A stretch of 64,000 bases of DNA from Bradyrhizobium sp. RD5-C2 (GCF_019972155.1 NZ_BOVL01000026.1:1-64000), one strand, 5' to 3'; counted from the stretch's first letter, positions 42,371 to 51,410 are shown. Numbers and translations: made by a program. Notes: generated from the letters alone by a model not told the origin.

Positions 42371-43393
42371 TCAGTGCGATCTTGCGAGGCAGAACGCGAC
42401 GACCTGTTCCAGCGCCGTCTTCATCGGCGAGGACGGGAACAGCGCCAGCGCGTCGACCGCCATGGCGCCGTAGTGGTGGGCGCGGCTGATGGTGTCTTCC
42501 AGTGCACGGTGCTTGGTCATCAGCCCGATCGCGTGATCGAGATCGGCTGCTCCGATCTCGCCGCGCTCCAGTGCGCGGATCCAGAACTGGCGCTCGGTGT
42601 CGTTGCCGCGGCGGAAGGCGAGCACCACGGGAAGCGTGATCTTGCCCTCGCGGAAATCGTCGCCGACATTCTTGCCGAGTTTTGCGGATTTGCCGCCATA
42701 GTCGAGCACGTCGTCGACGAGCTGGAAGGCGATGCCGAGATTCATGCCGACCGAGCGGCAGGCGGTCTGCTCGGCCTTGGGCCGGTTGGCGATCACGGGA
42801 CCGACCTCGCAGGCGGCGGCGAACAGCTCCGCCGTCTTGCCGCGGATCACGGCGAGATACTCGTCCTCGGTGGTCGCGGTGTTCTTGGCGGCGGCAAGCT
42901 GCATCACCTCGCCCTCGGCGATGGTGGCGGCGGCCGCGGAGAGAATGTCGAGCGCGCGCAGCGAGCCGACCTCGACCATCATCCGGAATGCCTGGCCGAG
43001 CAGGAAGTCGCCGACCAGCACGCTGGCCTCGTTGCCCCACAGCATCCGCGCGGACAATTTGCCGCGGCGCAGCTCGCTCTCGTCGACCACGTCGTCGTGC
43101 AGCAGGGTCGCGGTGTGCATGAACTCGACCGCGGCGGCGAGCTTGATATGGCCGTCGCCTGTGTAGTCGGCGAGCTGCGCCATTGCCAGGGTCAGCATCG
43201 GGCGCAACCGCTTGCCGCCGGAGGAGATCAGATGATTGGCGACCTCGGGGATCATGGTGACTTCGGAGCCGGTCCGCGAAAGGATGGTCGCGTTGACGCG
43301 CTCCATGTCGGCGGCGACAAGTCCCACCAGCCCGTCGATCGAAGCATTGGACGGGCTTTCGAAGGGTACAATAACCGCCACGCTGGTCTCCAA
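42371..43393 (-). CDS. Polyprenyl diphosphate synthase
   Basis: A 340-residue trans-isoprenyl synthase. The first Asp-rich motif is LLHDDVVDESELRR (Asp100, Asp101, Asp104) and the second is FQLVDDVLDYGG (Asp227, Asp228, Asp231), both complete. GGKRLRPML precedes the first motif as expected. It makes the long-chain prenyl tail of ubiquinone (the decaprenyl/octaprenyl, IspB-like branch). The start MS/MET lies 122 bp from the divergent DUF2007 gene, so the promoters face away from one another in that gap. Confidence 0.92.
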   Translation of the reverse strand: METSVAVIVPFESPSNASIDGLVGLVAADMERVNATILSRTGSEVTMIPEVANHLISSGGKRLRPMLTLAMAQLADYTGDGHIKLAAAVEFMHTATLLHDDVVDESELRRGKLSARMLWGNEASVLVGDFLLGQAFRMMVEVGSLRALDILSAAAATIAEGEVMQLAAAKNTATTEDEYLAVIRGKTAELFAAACEVGPVIANRPKAEQTACRSVGMNLGIAFQLVDDVLDYGGKSAKLGKNVGDDFREGKITLPVVLAFRRGNDTERQFWIRALERGEIGAADLDHAIGLMTKHRALEDTISRAHHYGAMAVDALALFPSSPMKTALEQVVAFCLARSH

Positions 43394-43515
43394 TTTTGCC
43401 GAATTCGCACTAGCTCAGCTATAACAATAGAAACTGCGCGGTGCAGCGGCAAGGCCACGAAGTTGTTGACATGTGATGCATTGGCCGCACAGCCGGGCGG
43501 AGAGGAGAGTGGATT

Positions 43516-43743
43516 TTGCGGGAATTGGTACGGACCAATGACGTGGTGCTGGTCTCCGCCGTCGGAGCGCTGCTCGACAGCGCTAACATCCATCATCTGG
43601 TGCTGGACCAGAACATGAGCATCATCGAGGGCTCGCTCGGCGTGCTGCCGCGGCGGATTCTGGTGCATGAGGACGACAACCACGAGGCCCGCCAGCTCCT
43701 GACTGATGCCGGCCTTGGCCACGAATTGCGGGCCGATGACTAG
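43516..43743 (+). CDS. DUF2007-family protein
   Basis: A 75-residue protein beginning at a TTG (43516) with AGGAGAG eight bases upstream; no ATG fits the family start. The sequence follows DUF2007: RELVRTNDVVLVSAVGALLD, NIHHLVLDQNMSIIEGSLGV and PRRILVHEDDNHEARQLL. The fold is similar to small GlnB-like ferredoxin-fold domains. The role is unknown. It overlaps the methyltransferase gene by 8 bp. Confidence 0.85.
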   Translation: MRELVRTNDVVLVSAVGALLDSANIHHLVLDQNMSIIEGSLGVLPRRILVHEDDNHEARQLLTDAGLGHELRADD

Positions 43744-44563
43744 GGCGTTTTCAAGCGAAGTGGACCCCGGTTCGCGTCAAGAAAACGCGTCAAAAAACCA
43801 GTCTCCGGCCACCGAGATCACCGAAGACGGATTCCTCGGCGGGCAATTGCGGCTGCGGCAGCCGCGCAGCGGCCACCGCGCCGGCCATGACGCGATCCTG
43901 CTGGCCGCGGCGACGCCGGCGCGATCAGGCGACCGGGTCGTCGATCTCGGCTCCGGCGTCGGCGCCGCCGGGCTGGCGGTCGCAAAGCGGGTGGGGGGGA
44001 TCGATCTGGTCCTAGTCGAAATCGACCGTGCATTGGCCGAGCTTGCCCGGAATAACGCCGGCGCCAACGCGATCATGGCCGAGGTGATCGTGCTCGATGT
44101 CGAGGCTGGCGCTTCAGCGTTCGATGACGCCGGACTGGCGCCCGACAGCGCCGACGTCGTGCTGATGAACCCGCCGTTCAACGATGCCACCAGGCACCGC
44201 GCCTCGCCGGACAGCGTCCGGCAGCGCGCCCATGTCGCGACCGCGACGACGCTGGCAGCCTGGGTTCACGTGGCGCGGCGGATCCTCAAGTCGAACGGGC
44301 AGCTTGCGATGATCTGGCGAGCCGACGGGATTGCCGAGGTGCTGGCCGCGCTGGATCGCGGCTTTGGCAGCCTCGAGATCCTGCCGGTTCACGGCGAGGC
44401 GACGTCGCCGGCGATCCGAATCCTGGTGCGGGCCACCAAGGGCGGCCGGGCGCCGACACGGCTGCATGCCGCGCTGTTGCTCAATGAAGAGTCAGGTGTG
44501 CCCAATAAATGGGTGCAGGAGATTTTGGCTGGAAAGGGAGAATTGCCGCTGGCGCGGCGCTAA
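43736..44563 (+). CDS. tRNA1(Val) A37 N6-methyltransferase-like (TrmN6) protein
   Basis: A 275-residue SAM methyltransferase from ATG 43736. The SAM site is VVDLGSGVGAAGLAVA near 68-83, and the catalytic NPPF motif is at 145-148, characteristic of N6-adenine methyltransferases of nucleic acids. GQLRLRQPRSGHRAGHDAIL before it matches YfiC/TrmN6. Residues about 4-20 are encoded by a repeat element (43745-43796), so the annotated N-terminus is partly repeat-derived. The core methyltransferase sequence starts near residue 29 (EITEDGFLGG). Confidence 0.85.
   Translation: MTRAFSSEVDPGSRQENASKNQSPATEITEDGFLGGQLRLRQPRSGHRAGHDAILLAAATPARSGDRVVDLGSGVGAAGLAVAKRVGGIDLVLVEIDRALAELARNNAGANAIMAEVIVLDVEAGASAFDDAGLAPDSADVVLMNPPFNDATRHRASPDSVRQRAHVATATTLAAWVHVARRILKSNGQLAMIWRADGIAEVLAALDRGFGSLEILPVHGEATSPAIRILVRATKGGRAPTRLHAALLLNEESGVPNKWVQEILAGKGELPLARR
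43745..43796. repeat. GCGTTTTCAAGCGAAGTGG repeat (copy 1), inside a gene
   Basis: The 52-bp element GCGTTTTCAAGCGAAGTGGA... ends with its inverted GAAAACGC, and reappears at 51411-51462 with a handful of changes. This copy is read in frame as codons 4-20 of the methyltransferase gene. It is a well-known dispersed element of Rhizobiales. Confidence 0.85.
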
Positions 44564-44599
44564 CGAGCAGGCGCTGCCCGCATCGTCATTGGCACAAAG

Positions 44600-44698
44600 T
44601 TACTGCGGGGCCGTTTCTGACTGGCGTTCAGGCCTGGATGTGAAGTGGATCGCCGTGAGGAGCGTACCGATCAGCAAAATCAGCAGGTAGATCTTCAT
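44600..44698 (-). CDS. Small single-helix membrane protein
   Basis: A 32-residue ORF beginning MKIYLLILLIGTLLTAIHFT (ATG 44698) with ribosome site GAGAGG. It has one membrane helix followed by a short polar tail, RPERQSETAPQ. It lies between the convergent methyltransferase gene and divergent S49 peptidase gene. Similar short proteins are easily missed by gene finders. Function unknown. Confidence 0.5.
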   Translation of the reverse strand: MKIYLLILLIGTLLTAIHFTSRPERQSETAPQ

Positions 44699-44807
44699 GG
44701 TTTCCTCTCCGCCCGCGCGTTGCAACCCCAATGACAAAATGCAAAACGCGTTCCACGAAATCCAATGACACTGGCGTGATAAAAAGTGGTTAATTCGAGG
44801 TAACGGC

Positions 44808-45731
44808 ATGAGTGAACAAACAAGTGATCGCCAGGGGCATTCTGGAGGACGTTCGGGACTGCTCGAACGCGTGCAGGGAATGTTGCCGGCACGTTTCCGG
44901 CGCGGCATGGCCGTGGTGCCGGTGGTGCGGCTGTCGGGCGTGATCGGCGCGGTGACGCCGCTGCGGCCCGGCATGTCGCTCGCGGGCGTCGCCAAGATGC
45001 TGGAGCGCGCCTTTGGCACTCGGAATGCCAAGGCGGTTGCGCTGGTGATCAATTCGCCGGGCGGCTCGCCGGTGCAGTCGCGCCAGATCTATCTGCGCAT
45101 CCGGCAACTGGCCGCCGAGAAGAGGCTGCCGGTGCTGGTGTTCGCGGAGGACGTCGCGGCCTCCGGCGGCTACATGATCGCCTGTGCCGGCGACGAGATT
45201 TACTGCGACCCGTCGTCGATCCTCGGCTCGATCGGCGTGGTCGGCGGCAGCTTTGGTTTCCAGGAGGCGATCAAGAAGATCGGGGTCGAGCGGCGGCTCT
45301 ACACAGCCGGCAGCCATAAGGCGATGCTCGATCCGTTTCTCCCCGAGAACCCCGATGACGTCGCCCGGCTGAAGTCGATCCAGCGCGAGATCCATGCAAC
45401 CTTCATCAACCTTGTAAAGCAGAGCCGCGGCAGCCGTCTGAAGGCTGCCGACGACGTGCTGTTCACCGGCGAATACTGGGCCGGCGAGACCGCTGTTGGC
45501 CTCGGGCTTGCTGACGGCATCGGCGACCTGCGCGCGACGCTGCGGGCCCGGTATGGCGAGAAGGTGCTGACCCCGGTGATCGCGCCCGCGAGCGGCATGT
45601 TGTCCGGCCTGCTCGGCCGGCGGTCGCCCGGCGCGGGGTCGATGGCGGCGCTGGACGGGCTGGCAAGCTTGCCGGACGACCTGATCTCGGCGGTCGAAAC
45701 AAGGGCGATTTGGGCCAGATTCGGGCTGTGA
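44808..45731 (+). CDS. S49-family peptidase (SppA-like)
   Basis: A 307-residue protein with the Ser-Lys dyad of signal-peptide peptidases: Ser119 (VAASGGYMIACAGD) and Lys171 (TAGSHKAML). The usual INSPGGSP and SILGSIGVVGG motifs are present. The single-domain length is that of short alphaproteobacterial SppA-like enzymes; there is no predicted signal peptide, but a weak hydrophobic stretch near 34-50 may bind the membrane. These enzymes clear cleaved signal peptides. It is followed by a 63-codon gene and by glyQS. Confidence 0.9.
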   Translation: MSEQTSDRQGHSGGRSGLLERVQGMLPARFRRGMAVVPVVRLSGVIGAVTPLRPGMSLAGVAKMLERAFGTRNAKAVALVINSPGGSPVQSRQIYLRIRQLAAEKRLPVLVFAEDVAASGGYMIACAGDEIYCDPSSILGSIGVVGGSFGFQEAIKKIGVERRLYTAGSHKAMLDPFLPENPDDVARLKSIQREIHATFINLVKQSRGSRLKAADDVLFTGEYWAGETAVGLGLADGIGDLRATLRARYGEKVLTPVIAPASGMLSGLLGRRSPGAGSMAALDGLASLPDDLISAVETRAIWARFGL

Positions 45732-45847
45732 ACACGGGGATTTGAGCGCGCCATTTTGCCCCAAAAGCGCGATTGCGGCGCAGGCCGCCTTGCGCGAGAA
45801 TGCCTGTCGTTGGGGGCCTGACAGACGTGAACGACAAGGATCGACCG

Positions 45848-46039
45848 ATGCCGCCGCTGATTGCATTCGCAGGCGTCCTGGGTGGCCTGGCCGTGGTCCG
45901 CTGGGCATACAAGACGGCCGTTCGGATCAACCAGGAACTGGAAGAGGCGCGATTGTCCCGCGTGGCCGAGCCCACGCGTGCGAGCGAAATCAAAACCCTG
46001 CGCCGCGACCCCGTCACCGGGGCCTATCGGCCGGGCTAA
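45848..46039 (+). CDS. Small membrane-anchored hypothetical protein
   Basis: A 63-residue protein from ATG 45848 with AAGGA eight bases upstream. The first 20 residues, MPPLIAFAGVLGGLAVVRWA, form a membrane anchor. The rest is a basic, charged segment (VRINQELEEARLSRV, then TLRRDPVTGAYRPG). The latter motif is found in short proteins next to S49 peptidase genes in Bradyrhizobium, in my recollection. Function unknown. Confidence 0.65.
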   Translation: MPPLIAFAGVLGGLAVVRWAYKTAVRINQELEEARLSRVAEPTRASEIKTLRRDPVTGAYRPG

Positions 46040-46158
46040 CAGCTTTCGGATTCCGCAAGATGGCGGTGCCGGATTTTCCGGCATCGCCTTGATTCCATTG
46101 GCTGCCGCCGATACGGTCCCGCGCGCTTCAAAACCCCCTCGCGAGACCTGTACTGACG

Positions 46159-47094
46159 ATGGACGCCCTGCCTGACCACATGCGCCCGGAACGTTCGTTC
46201 CAGGGCTTCATCCTGGCTCTCCAGCGATTCTGGGCCGAGCAGGGTTGCGTCATCCTGCAGCCCTACGACATGGAAATGGGCGCCGGCACCTTCCATCCTG
46301 CGACCACGCTGCGGGCGCTGGGGCCAAAGCCCTGGAACGCGGCCTATGTGCAGCCATCGCGGCGGCCCAAGGACGGCCGCTACGGCGAAAATCCCAACCG
46401 GATGCAGCACTACTACCAGTTCCAGGTGATCATGAAGCCGTCGCCGCCGAACCTTCAGGACCTGTACCTGAAGTCGCTGGCCGCGATCGGTATCGACGCC
46501 GCTGTCCATGACATCCGCTTCGTCGAGGACGACTGGGAGAGCCCGACGCTGGGCGCCTGGGGCCTGGGGTGGGAATGCTGGTGCGACGGCATGGAAGTCA
46601 GCCAGTTCACCTACTTCCAGCAGGTCGCCGGCGTCGAATGCGCGCCGGTCGCGGGCGAGCTCACCTACGGGCTCGAACGGCTCGCGATGTATGTGCAGGG
46701 CGTCGACCGCGTCTACGACCTCAACTTCAATGGCCGCGAGGGCGGCGAGAAGGTGACCTATGGCGACGTCTTCCTGCAGGCCGAGCAGGAATATTCGCGG
46801 CACAATTTCGAATACGCCGACACCGCGATGCTGTTCGAGCAGTTCAGGATGGCGGAAGAGGCCTGCCGCAAATATCTCGCCGCCGGCTGGCGCGAGGGTG
46901 GCAATCAAAAGGAACATCTGATGGCCTTGCCGGCCTACGACCAGTGCATCAAGGCGAGCCACGTGTTCAATCTGCTCGACGCCCGCGGGGTCATCTCGGT
47001 GACGGAGCGGCAGAGCTATATCGGGCGCGTGCGCGATCTGGCGAAGGCCTGCGGCGACGCATGGATTCACACTGAAACGGGCAGGGCGGTCTGA
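46159..47094 (+). CDS. glyQ: Glycyl-tRNA synthetase alpha subunit
   Basis: A 311-residue subunit of the heterotetrameric bacterial GlyRS, bearing the glycine activation site. The sequence follows the family closely: RSFQGFILALQRFWAEQGCV, QPYDMEMGAGTFHPATTLRA (motif 2-like), ENPNRMQHYYQFQVI and VDRVYDLNF. It charges tRNA-Gly in the cytosol. The stop overlaps the glyS start (TGATG), giving coupled 1:1 synthesis of the subunits. Confidence 0.98.
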   Translation: MDALPDHMRPERSFQGFILALQRFWAEQGCVILQPYDMEMGAGTFHPATTLRALGPKPWNAAYVQPSRRPKDGRYGENPNRMQHYYQFQVIMKPSPPNLQDLYLKSLAAIGIDAAVHDIRFVEDDWESPTLGAWGLGWECWCDGMEVSQFTYFQQVAGVECAPVAGELTYGLERLAMYVQGVDRVYDLNFNGREGGEKVTYGDVFLQAEQEYSRHNFEYADTAMLFEQFRMAEEACRKYLAAGWREGGNQKEHLMALPAYDQCIKASHVFNLLDARGVISVTERQSYIGRVRDLAKACGDAWIHTETGRAV

Positions 47095-49190
47095 TGCCCG
47101 ATCTTCTCCTCGAACTGTTCTCCGAAGAAATCCCCGCGCGCATGCAGGCCAAGGCGGCAGACGATCTGCGCCGCATGGTGACCGACAAGCTGGTCGCCGA
47201 GGGCCTCGTCTATGAAGGCGCCAAGGCGTTCGCGACCCCGCGCCGCCTGGCGCTGACCGTGCACGGCATCCCGGCGCGCCAGCCCGATCTGAAGTCTGAA
47301 CGTCGCGGCCCGAAGATGGGCGCCCCGGATGCGGCGGTGCAGGGCTTTCTGAAAGCGACTGGTCTCAAGTCGCTGGATGAAGCGAAGATCCAGAAGGATC
47401 CGAAGGGCGATTTTTACATCGCGCTGATCGAAAAGCCCGGCCGGGCCGCGATCGACGTGATCGCGGAGATGATCCCGGTGATTATCCGCACCTTTCCGTG
47501 GCCGAAATCGATGCGCTGGGGCGCGCGCTCGGCCAAATCAGGCGCGCTCACCTGGGTGCGGCCGCTGCACGCCATCACCGCGACCTTCGGTCTGGAGACC
47601 GAGGAGCCTGATGTCGTCAAGTTCGCGGTCGACGGCATCGAGGCCGGGCAGACCACCTATGGCCATCGCTTCATGGCGCCGGGTGCGATCAGCGTGCGCC
47701 GCTTCGAGGACTACGAGGCCAAGCTGAAGGCCGCCAAGGTCATCCTCGATCCGCAGGCGCGCAAGGACATCATCCTCGAGGACGCCAAGGAGCTCGCGTT
47801 CGCGCAGGGCCTCGAGCTGGTCGAGGATCAGGTGCTGCTCGACGAGGTCTCCGGTCTCGTCGAATGGCCGGTCGTGATGATGGGATCGTTCGAGAAGGAA
47901 TTCTTGGTCATCCCGGATGAAGTGATCCGCGCCACCATCCGCAACAACCAGAAGTGCTTTGTGGTCAAAGACCCCAAGACGGGCAAGCTGACCAACAAGT
48001 TCGTGCTGACCGCCAACATCGAGGCGCCCGACGGCGGCAAGACCATCGTCGCCGGCAACGAGCGCGTGATCCGCCCGCGGCTGTCCGACGCGAAGTTCTT
48101 TTACGAGACCGATCTGAAGACCAGGCTCGAGGACCGGCTGCCGAAGTTCGAGCAGATCGTGTTCCATGAGAAGCTCGGCACCCAGGCTGAGAGGATCAAG
48201 CGGATCGAGCAACTGGCGGCGGAAATTGCGCCGCTGGTCGGCGCAGATGTCGAGAAGACCAAGCGCGCCGCGCGCCTTGCCAAGGCGGATTTGTTGACGG
48301 AGGTCGTCGGCGAATTCCCCGAACTGCAAGGCCTGATGGGGAAGTACTACGCGCTGGCGCAGGGCGAGGATGCCTCGGTCGCCGCCGCGAGCGAGGAGCA
48401 CTGGAAGCCGCAGGGGCCGACCGATCGCGTGCCGACCGATCCGGTGAGCGTCGCGGTGGCGTTGGCGGACAAGCTCGACACCCTGGCGGGGTTCTGGGCA
48501 ATCGACGAGAAGCCGACGGGATCGAAGGACCCGTATGCGCTGCGTCGTGCGGCGTTGGGCGCGATCAGGCTGATCGTCGAGAACACGCTGCGCCTGCCGA
48601 TCCTGAAGGCGGCCAAATCCGCATTGCTCGGGCTGTCGGTCAAGGCTGATGCCGAAACACTGCCGAGCGATCTCCTCGCCTTCTTCGCCGACCGCCTGAA
48701 GGTTCAGCTCCGCGATCAGGGCGCGCGGCACGATCTCGTCGACGCCGTGTTCTCGCTCGGCGGTCAGGACGATCTCCTGCTCGTCGTTCGCCGCGTCGAA
48801 GCGCTCGGCAAATTCCTCGACAGTGACGACGGCAAGAATCTGCTCGCGGGCACCAAACGCGCCAGCAACATCCTCGCCATCGAGGAGAAGAAGGACAAGC
48901 GCACCTTCGACGGCGCGCCTGATGCTGCGCTCTACAAGCTCGATGAAGAGAAGATTCTTGCCAAGGCGATCGACCAGGTGAAGGCCGAGGCCTCCGCCGC
49001 GGTTGCAAAAGAAGACTTCGCCGGCGCGATGAGCGCGATGGCGAAGCTGCGTCCCGCGGTGGATGCGTTCTTCGACAAGGTCAAGGTCAACGACGATGAC
49101 CCCAAGGTGCGCGAAAACCGCCTGAAGCTGCTCAACGAGATCCGCGCCGCGACGCGTGCGGTGGCAGATTTCTCCAGGGTCGAGGGTTGA
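47094..49190 (+). CDS. glyS: Glycyl-tRNA synthetase beta subunit
   Basis: A 698-residue subunit carrying tRNA recognition. It begins MPDLLLELFSEEIPARMQAK, has the RNNQKCFVVKDPKTGKLTNK block and ends in the anticodon-binding domain. Length is typical. The gene follows glyQ with an overlapping start, and a methyltransferase gene follows 3 bp after it, so the run glyQ-glyS-methyltransferase-GFA may be a single transcript. Confidence 0.98.
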   Translation: MPDLLLELFSEEIPARMQAKAADDLRRMVTDKLVAEGLVYEGAKAFATPRRLALTVHGIPARQPDLKSERRGPKMGAPDAAVQGFLKATGLKSLDEAKIQKDPKGDFYIALIEKPGRAAIDVIAEMIPVIIRTFPWPKSMRWGARSAKSGALTWVRPLHAITATFGLETEEPDVVKFAVDGIEAGQTTYGHRFMAPGAISVRRFEDYEAKLKAAKVILDPQARKDIILEDAKELAFAQGLELVEDQVLLDEVSGLVEWPVVMMGSFEKEFLVIPDEVIRATIRNNQKCFVVKDPKTGKLTNKFVLTANIEAPDGGKTIVAGNERVIRPRLSDAKFFYETDLKTRLEDRLPKFEQIVFHEKLGTQAERIKRIEQLAAEIAPLVGADVEKTKRAARLAKADLLTEVVGEFPELQGLMGKYYALAQGEDASVAAASEEHWKPQGPTDRVPTDPVSVAVALADKLDTLAGFWAIDEKPTGSKDPYALRRAALGAIRLIVENTLRLPILKAAKSALLGLSVKADAETLPSDLLAFFADRLKVQLRDQGARHDLVDAVFSLGGQDDLLLVVRRVEALGKFLDSDDGKNLLAGTKRASNILAIEEKKDKRTFDGAPDAALYKLDEEKILAKAIDQVKAEASAAVAKEDFAGAMSAMAKLRPAVDAFFDKVKVNDDDPKVRENRLKLLNEIRAATRAVADFSRVEG

Positions 49191-49193
49191 CCG

Positions 49194-49790
49194 ATGGACC
49201 GCGCAACGCTCGCCGCTTACGACAAGGAGGCGGCGACGTTTGCGCAGGACTGGCACGACCAGCCGGCACCTCGCGATCTGCAGGAGATCGTCGGGCAATT
49301 CTTCATCAAGGGCGGTGCGACCGCCGATATCGGCTGCGGCAGCGGCCGCGAGGTGGCGTGGCTCAATGCCAACGGCTTTCCGGCCGAAGGCTTCGATGCC
49401 TCCGAGGGCCTGCTCGCGGAAGCGCGCACGCGCTACCCGGCGCTGCGCTTTTCTCACGCCGAATTGCCCGAACTATCCGGCATCGCCGCCGATAGTTTCG
49501 ACAATGTGCTGTGCGAGACCGTCATCATGCATCTCGATCACGTTGCTGTAGCGCCGTCGGTCCGCCGGATGTTCGAACTCGTGAAGCCCGGCGGCATCTT
49601 CTATCTGAGCTGGCGCGTCACTGCCGGTGACGATGCGCGCGATGCGCATGGCCGGCTCTACGCGGCGTTCGATACCGCGCTGGTGCGGGCTGAGCTGGCG
49701 GCGGCCGAATTGCTGCTCGACGCGGAAGTCGTCAGCGCCTCGTCCGGCAAGGTCATTCACCGGCTGGTTGCCAGCAAGGGCAGGGAATGA
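49194..49790 (+). CDS. Class I SAM-dependent methyltransferase
   Basis: A 198-residue protein. Motif I is ADIGCGSGREVAWLN near 44-58; acidic residue EGFDASEGLL follows as in small-molecule methyltransferases, and DNVLCETVIMHLD is motif II/post-II. The substrate is not predictable. It starts 3 bp after glyS and overlaps the GFA gene by 4 bp. Confidence 0.85.
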   Translation: MDRATLAAYDKEAATFAQDWHDQPAPRDLQEIVGQFFIKGGATADIGCGSGREVAWLNANGFPAEGFDASEGLLAEARTRYPALRFSHAELPELSGIAADSFDNVLCETVIMHLDHVAVAPSVRRMFELVKPGGIFYLSWRVTAGDDARDAHGRLYAAFDTALVRAELAAAELLLDAEVVSASSGKVIHRLVASKGRE

Positions 49791-50161
49791 TGGCGCGGCT
49801 CGCGACATGCGCCTGCGGACAGCTCCGCGTCACCTGTCAGGGCGAACCCGTCATGGTATCGCTGTGTCATTGCCTGGAGTGCCAAAAGCGAACCGGCAGC
49901 ACCTATGGCGTCGCGGCGTTCTTTCCGCGCGCCGATGTCGAGCCGCAGGGCGAGGCGCGCGAATACAGCCGTATCGGCGGCAGCGGGTCTGCGGTGGTGT
50001 TTCATTTCTGCCCGAATTGCGGATCGTCGGTCTATTGGGAGCCCGGTCGCGCGCCGGATCTGGTCGGCGTTGCCGTCGGCGCCTTTGCGGACCCCGATTT
50101 TCCGGCGCCGTCGCAGTCGGTCTTCACCCAGCGCCGCCACGCCTGGGTCGTCGACAGGTAA
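49787..50161 (+). CDS. GFA-family zinc protein
   Basis: A 124-residue protein (glutathione-dependent formaldehyde-activating enzyme family fold, PF04828). Zinc ligands are CACG (about 8-11), SLCHCLECQKRTGS (about 25-38) and HFCPNCGSS (about 73-81). Most such proteins do not act on formaldehyde, and no formaldehyde gene is nearby. It starts with tandem ATGs overlapping the methyltransferase stop. Function unknown. Confidence 0.88.
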   Translation: MMARLATCACGQLRVTCQGEPVMVSLCHCLECQKRTGSTYGVAAFFPRADVEPQGEAREYSRIGGSGSAVVFHFCPNCGSSVYWEPGRAPDLVGVAVGAFADPDFPAPSQSVFTQRRHAWVVDR

Positions 50162-50232
50162 GCCGCCACCGCCGCAACATGTGTCGCGTCAGAAATATTT
50201 GGAAATAATTTGCAATTTATTAACCATGCCCT

Positions 50233-50279
50233 GCGAGGGTCCTGGTGAGTCAACGATTTCTTAAGAAATCGCCCCTCGC
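50233..50279. promoter_or_regulatory. Nested palindrome upstream of the two-repeat protein gene
   Basis: An 18-bp perfect palindrome CGATTTCTTAAGAAATCG (50254-50271) is flanked by GCGAGGG (50233-50239) and its complement CCCTCGC (50273-50279). It ends 22 bp before the ATG at 50301. It is either an operator for a dimeric regulator or, as RNA, a hairpin close to the ribosome site. Upstream (50180-50230) is AT-rich and may hold the promoter. Confidence 0.4.
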
Positions 50280-50300
50280 GCCAATGCAGGGACCTCCCCG

Positions 50301-51401
50301 ATGACCTCGATCGGCACCACGCCCAATCCTTACGCCCGATATGGCTCGGCCTATGCGCGGGCCGCCGAGACACCCTCGCTGGCGGCGACCTTGTCAGGTG
50401 ACGGCACCGCCGGCGACCTGTCGGCGCCCGCGACCTCGAGCGCCGCAACCAACCTCACGCTGTCGGACGCCGCCCGCGCGCAGCTCGCCAAGGCGCCGCT
50501 GCCGGATTTCGCGACCGTCACCCATGACGCGCGCGTCACGCTCGACCAGCTCTACACCGCCGCGGGCGTGAAGAAGCCGATCGTCGATGGCAAGACCACG
50601 ATCGATCTCTCGACACTGGATCGCCGCTCGCTGTTTGCGATCTCGACCAACAATGGTGGCAAGTTCACGCCGGACGAGCAGGCGGTCGCCGCCACCGAAC
50701 TGAAGCAGCGCTTCGACAAGGCCTTGGCGCCGTCGCTTGCGACCACGCGCCTGACCGGCGACTACAGCGTCAGCTACAAGTCGGCGCTCGACTATCTCGA
50801 CGGCGCCAGCGAAGAGGAAAAGGCAACCGCGACCTGGGCCAACCAGCGCGCCGCGGTGCTGAAAGGCTATCAGGCGACGCAGCAGGATCCGAACAAGGCG
50901 CCGACGGGAATTTCAGGCGACCCGGTCGCGGCCGCGCTGGCGGGGACCACGTCGCCCACGACGGGCAAGCCACGCGATTTCGGCAGCGTGGCGAGCGATG
51001 CGCGCGCCTTCCTCGATCGGCAGAAGAGCGAGGCGGCGAAGAGCGGCAAGGAACTGGTGTACGATTCCCGCCGCAAGACCGGACAGCTCGCCGACCTGTC
51101 CTCGCTCGACAATCGCTCGCTGTCGGCGATCTCGCTAAACCAGGACAAGAAGTTTTCAGGCGAGGAGATCTTCGCGGCCAAGCACGAACTCAACACGCGG
51201 ACCCGTCTTGCCGTGCTCGATGCGCTGAAGCAGAGCCAGTCCGCCGGCGATCCGCGCCAGTTCAGCCTCGGCATCCTCAAGCAATATTCCTCGATGAGCG
51301 CGGAGGAACGCCAGGCTGCCAACTGGACGCAGGATTTCCAGGACGCCGCGATCAAGAACTACAAGTCGACCTCGACGCTGCTCTCGATCCTCAAATCGTA
51401 A
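50301..51401 (+). CDS. Two-repeat protein with EF-hand-like loops, unknown function
   Basis: A 366-residue soluble protein made of two homologous halves. Half 1 (about 67-195) contains DFATVTHDARVTLDQ, LSTLDRRSLFAIS, NNGGKFTPDEQAVAATELKQ and WANQRAAVLKGYQ. Half 2 (about 220-360) repeats them as DFGSVASDARAFLDRQ, LSSLDNRSLSAISLNQ, DKKFSGEEIFAAKHELN and WTQDFQDAAIKNYK. Each half has a stretch like a degenerate EF-hand loop (STNNGGKFTPDE; SLNQDKKFSGEE), though key Asp residues are missing. The first 55 residues are Ala/Ser/Thr-rich. No signal peptide is visible. Family unknown to me. Confidence 0.7.
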   Translation: MTSIGTTPNPYARYGSAYARAAETPSLAATLSGDGTAGDLSAPATSSAATNLTLSDAARAQLAKAPLPDFATVTHDARVTLDQLYTAAGVKKPIVDGKTTIDLSTLDRRSLFAISTNNGGKFTPDEQAVAATELKQRFDKALAPSLATTRLTGDYSVSYKSALDYLDGASEEEKATATWANQRAAVLKGYQATQQDPNKAPTGISGDPVAAALAGTTSPTTGKPRDFGSVASDARAFLDRQKSEAAKSGKELVYDSRRKTGQLADLSSLDNRSLSAISLNQDKKFSGEEIFAAKHELNTRTRLAVLDALKQSQSAGDPRQFSLGILKQYSSMSAEERQAANWTQDFQDAAIKNYKSTSTLLSILKS

Positions 51402-51410
51402 GCCAGCAGA

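Noticed and set aside
47538..49457. 639-codon minus frame over glyS
   Set aside because: Antisense shadow of glyS; no motif or ribosome site.
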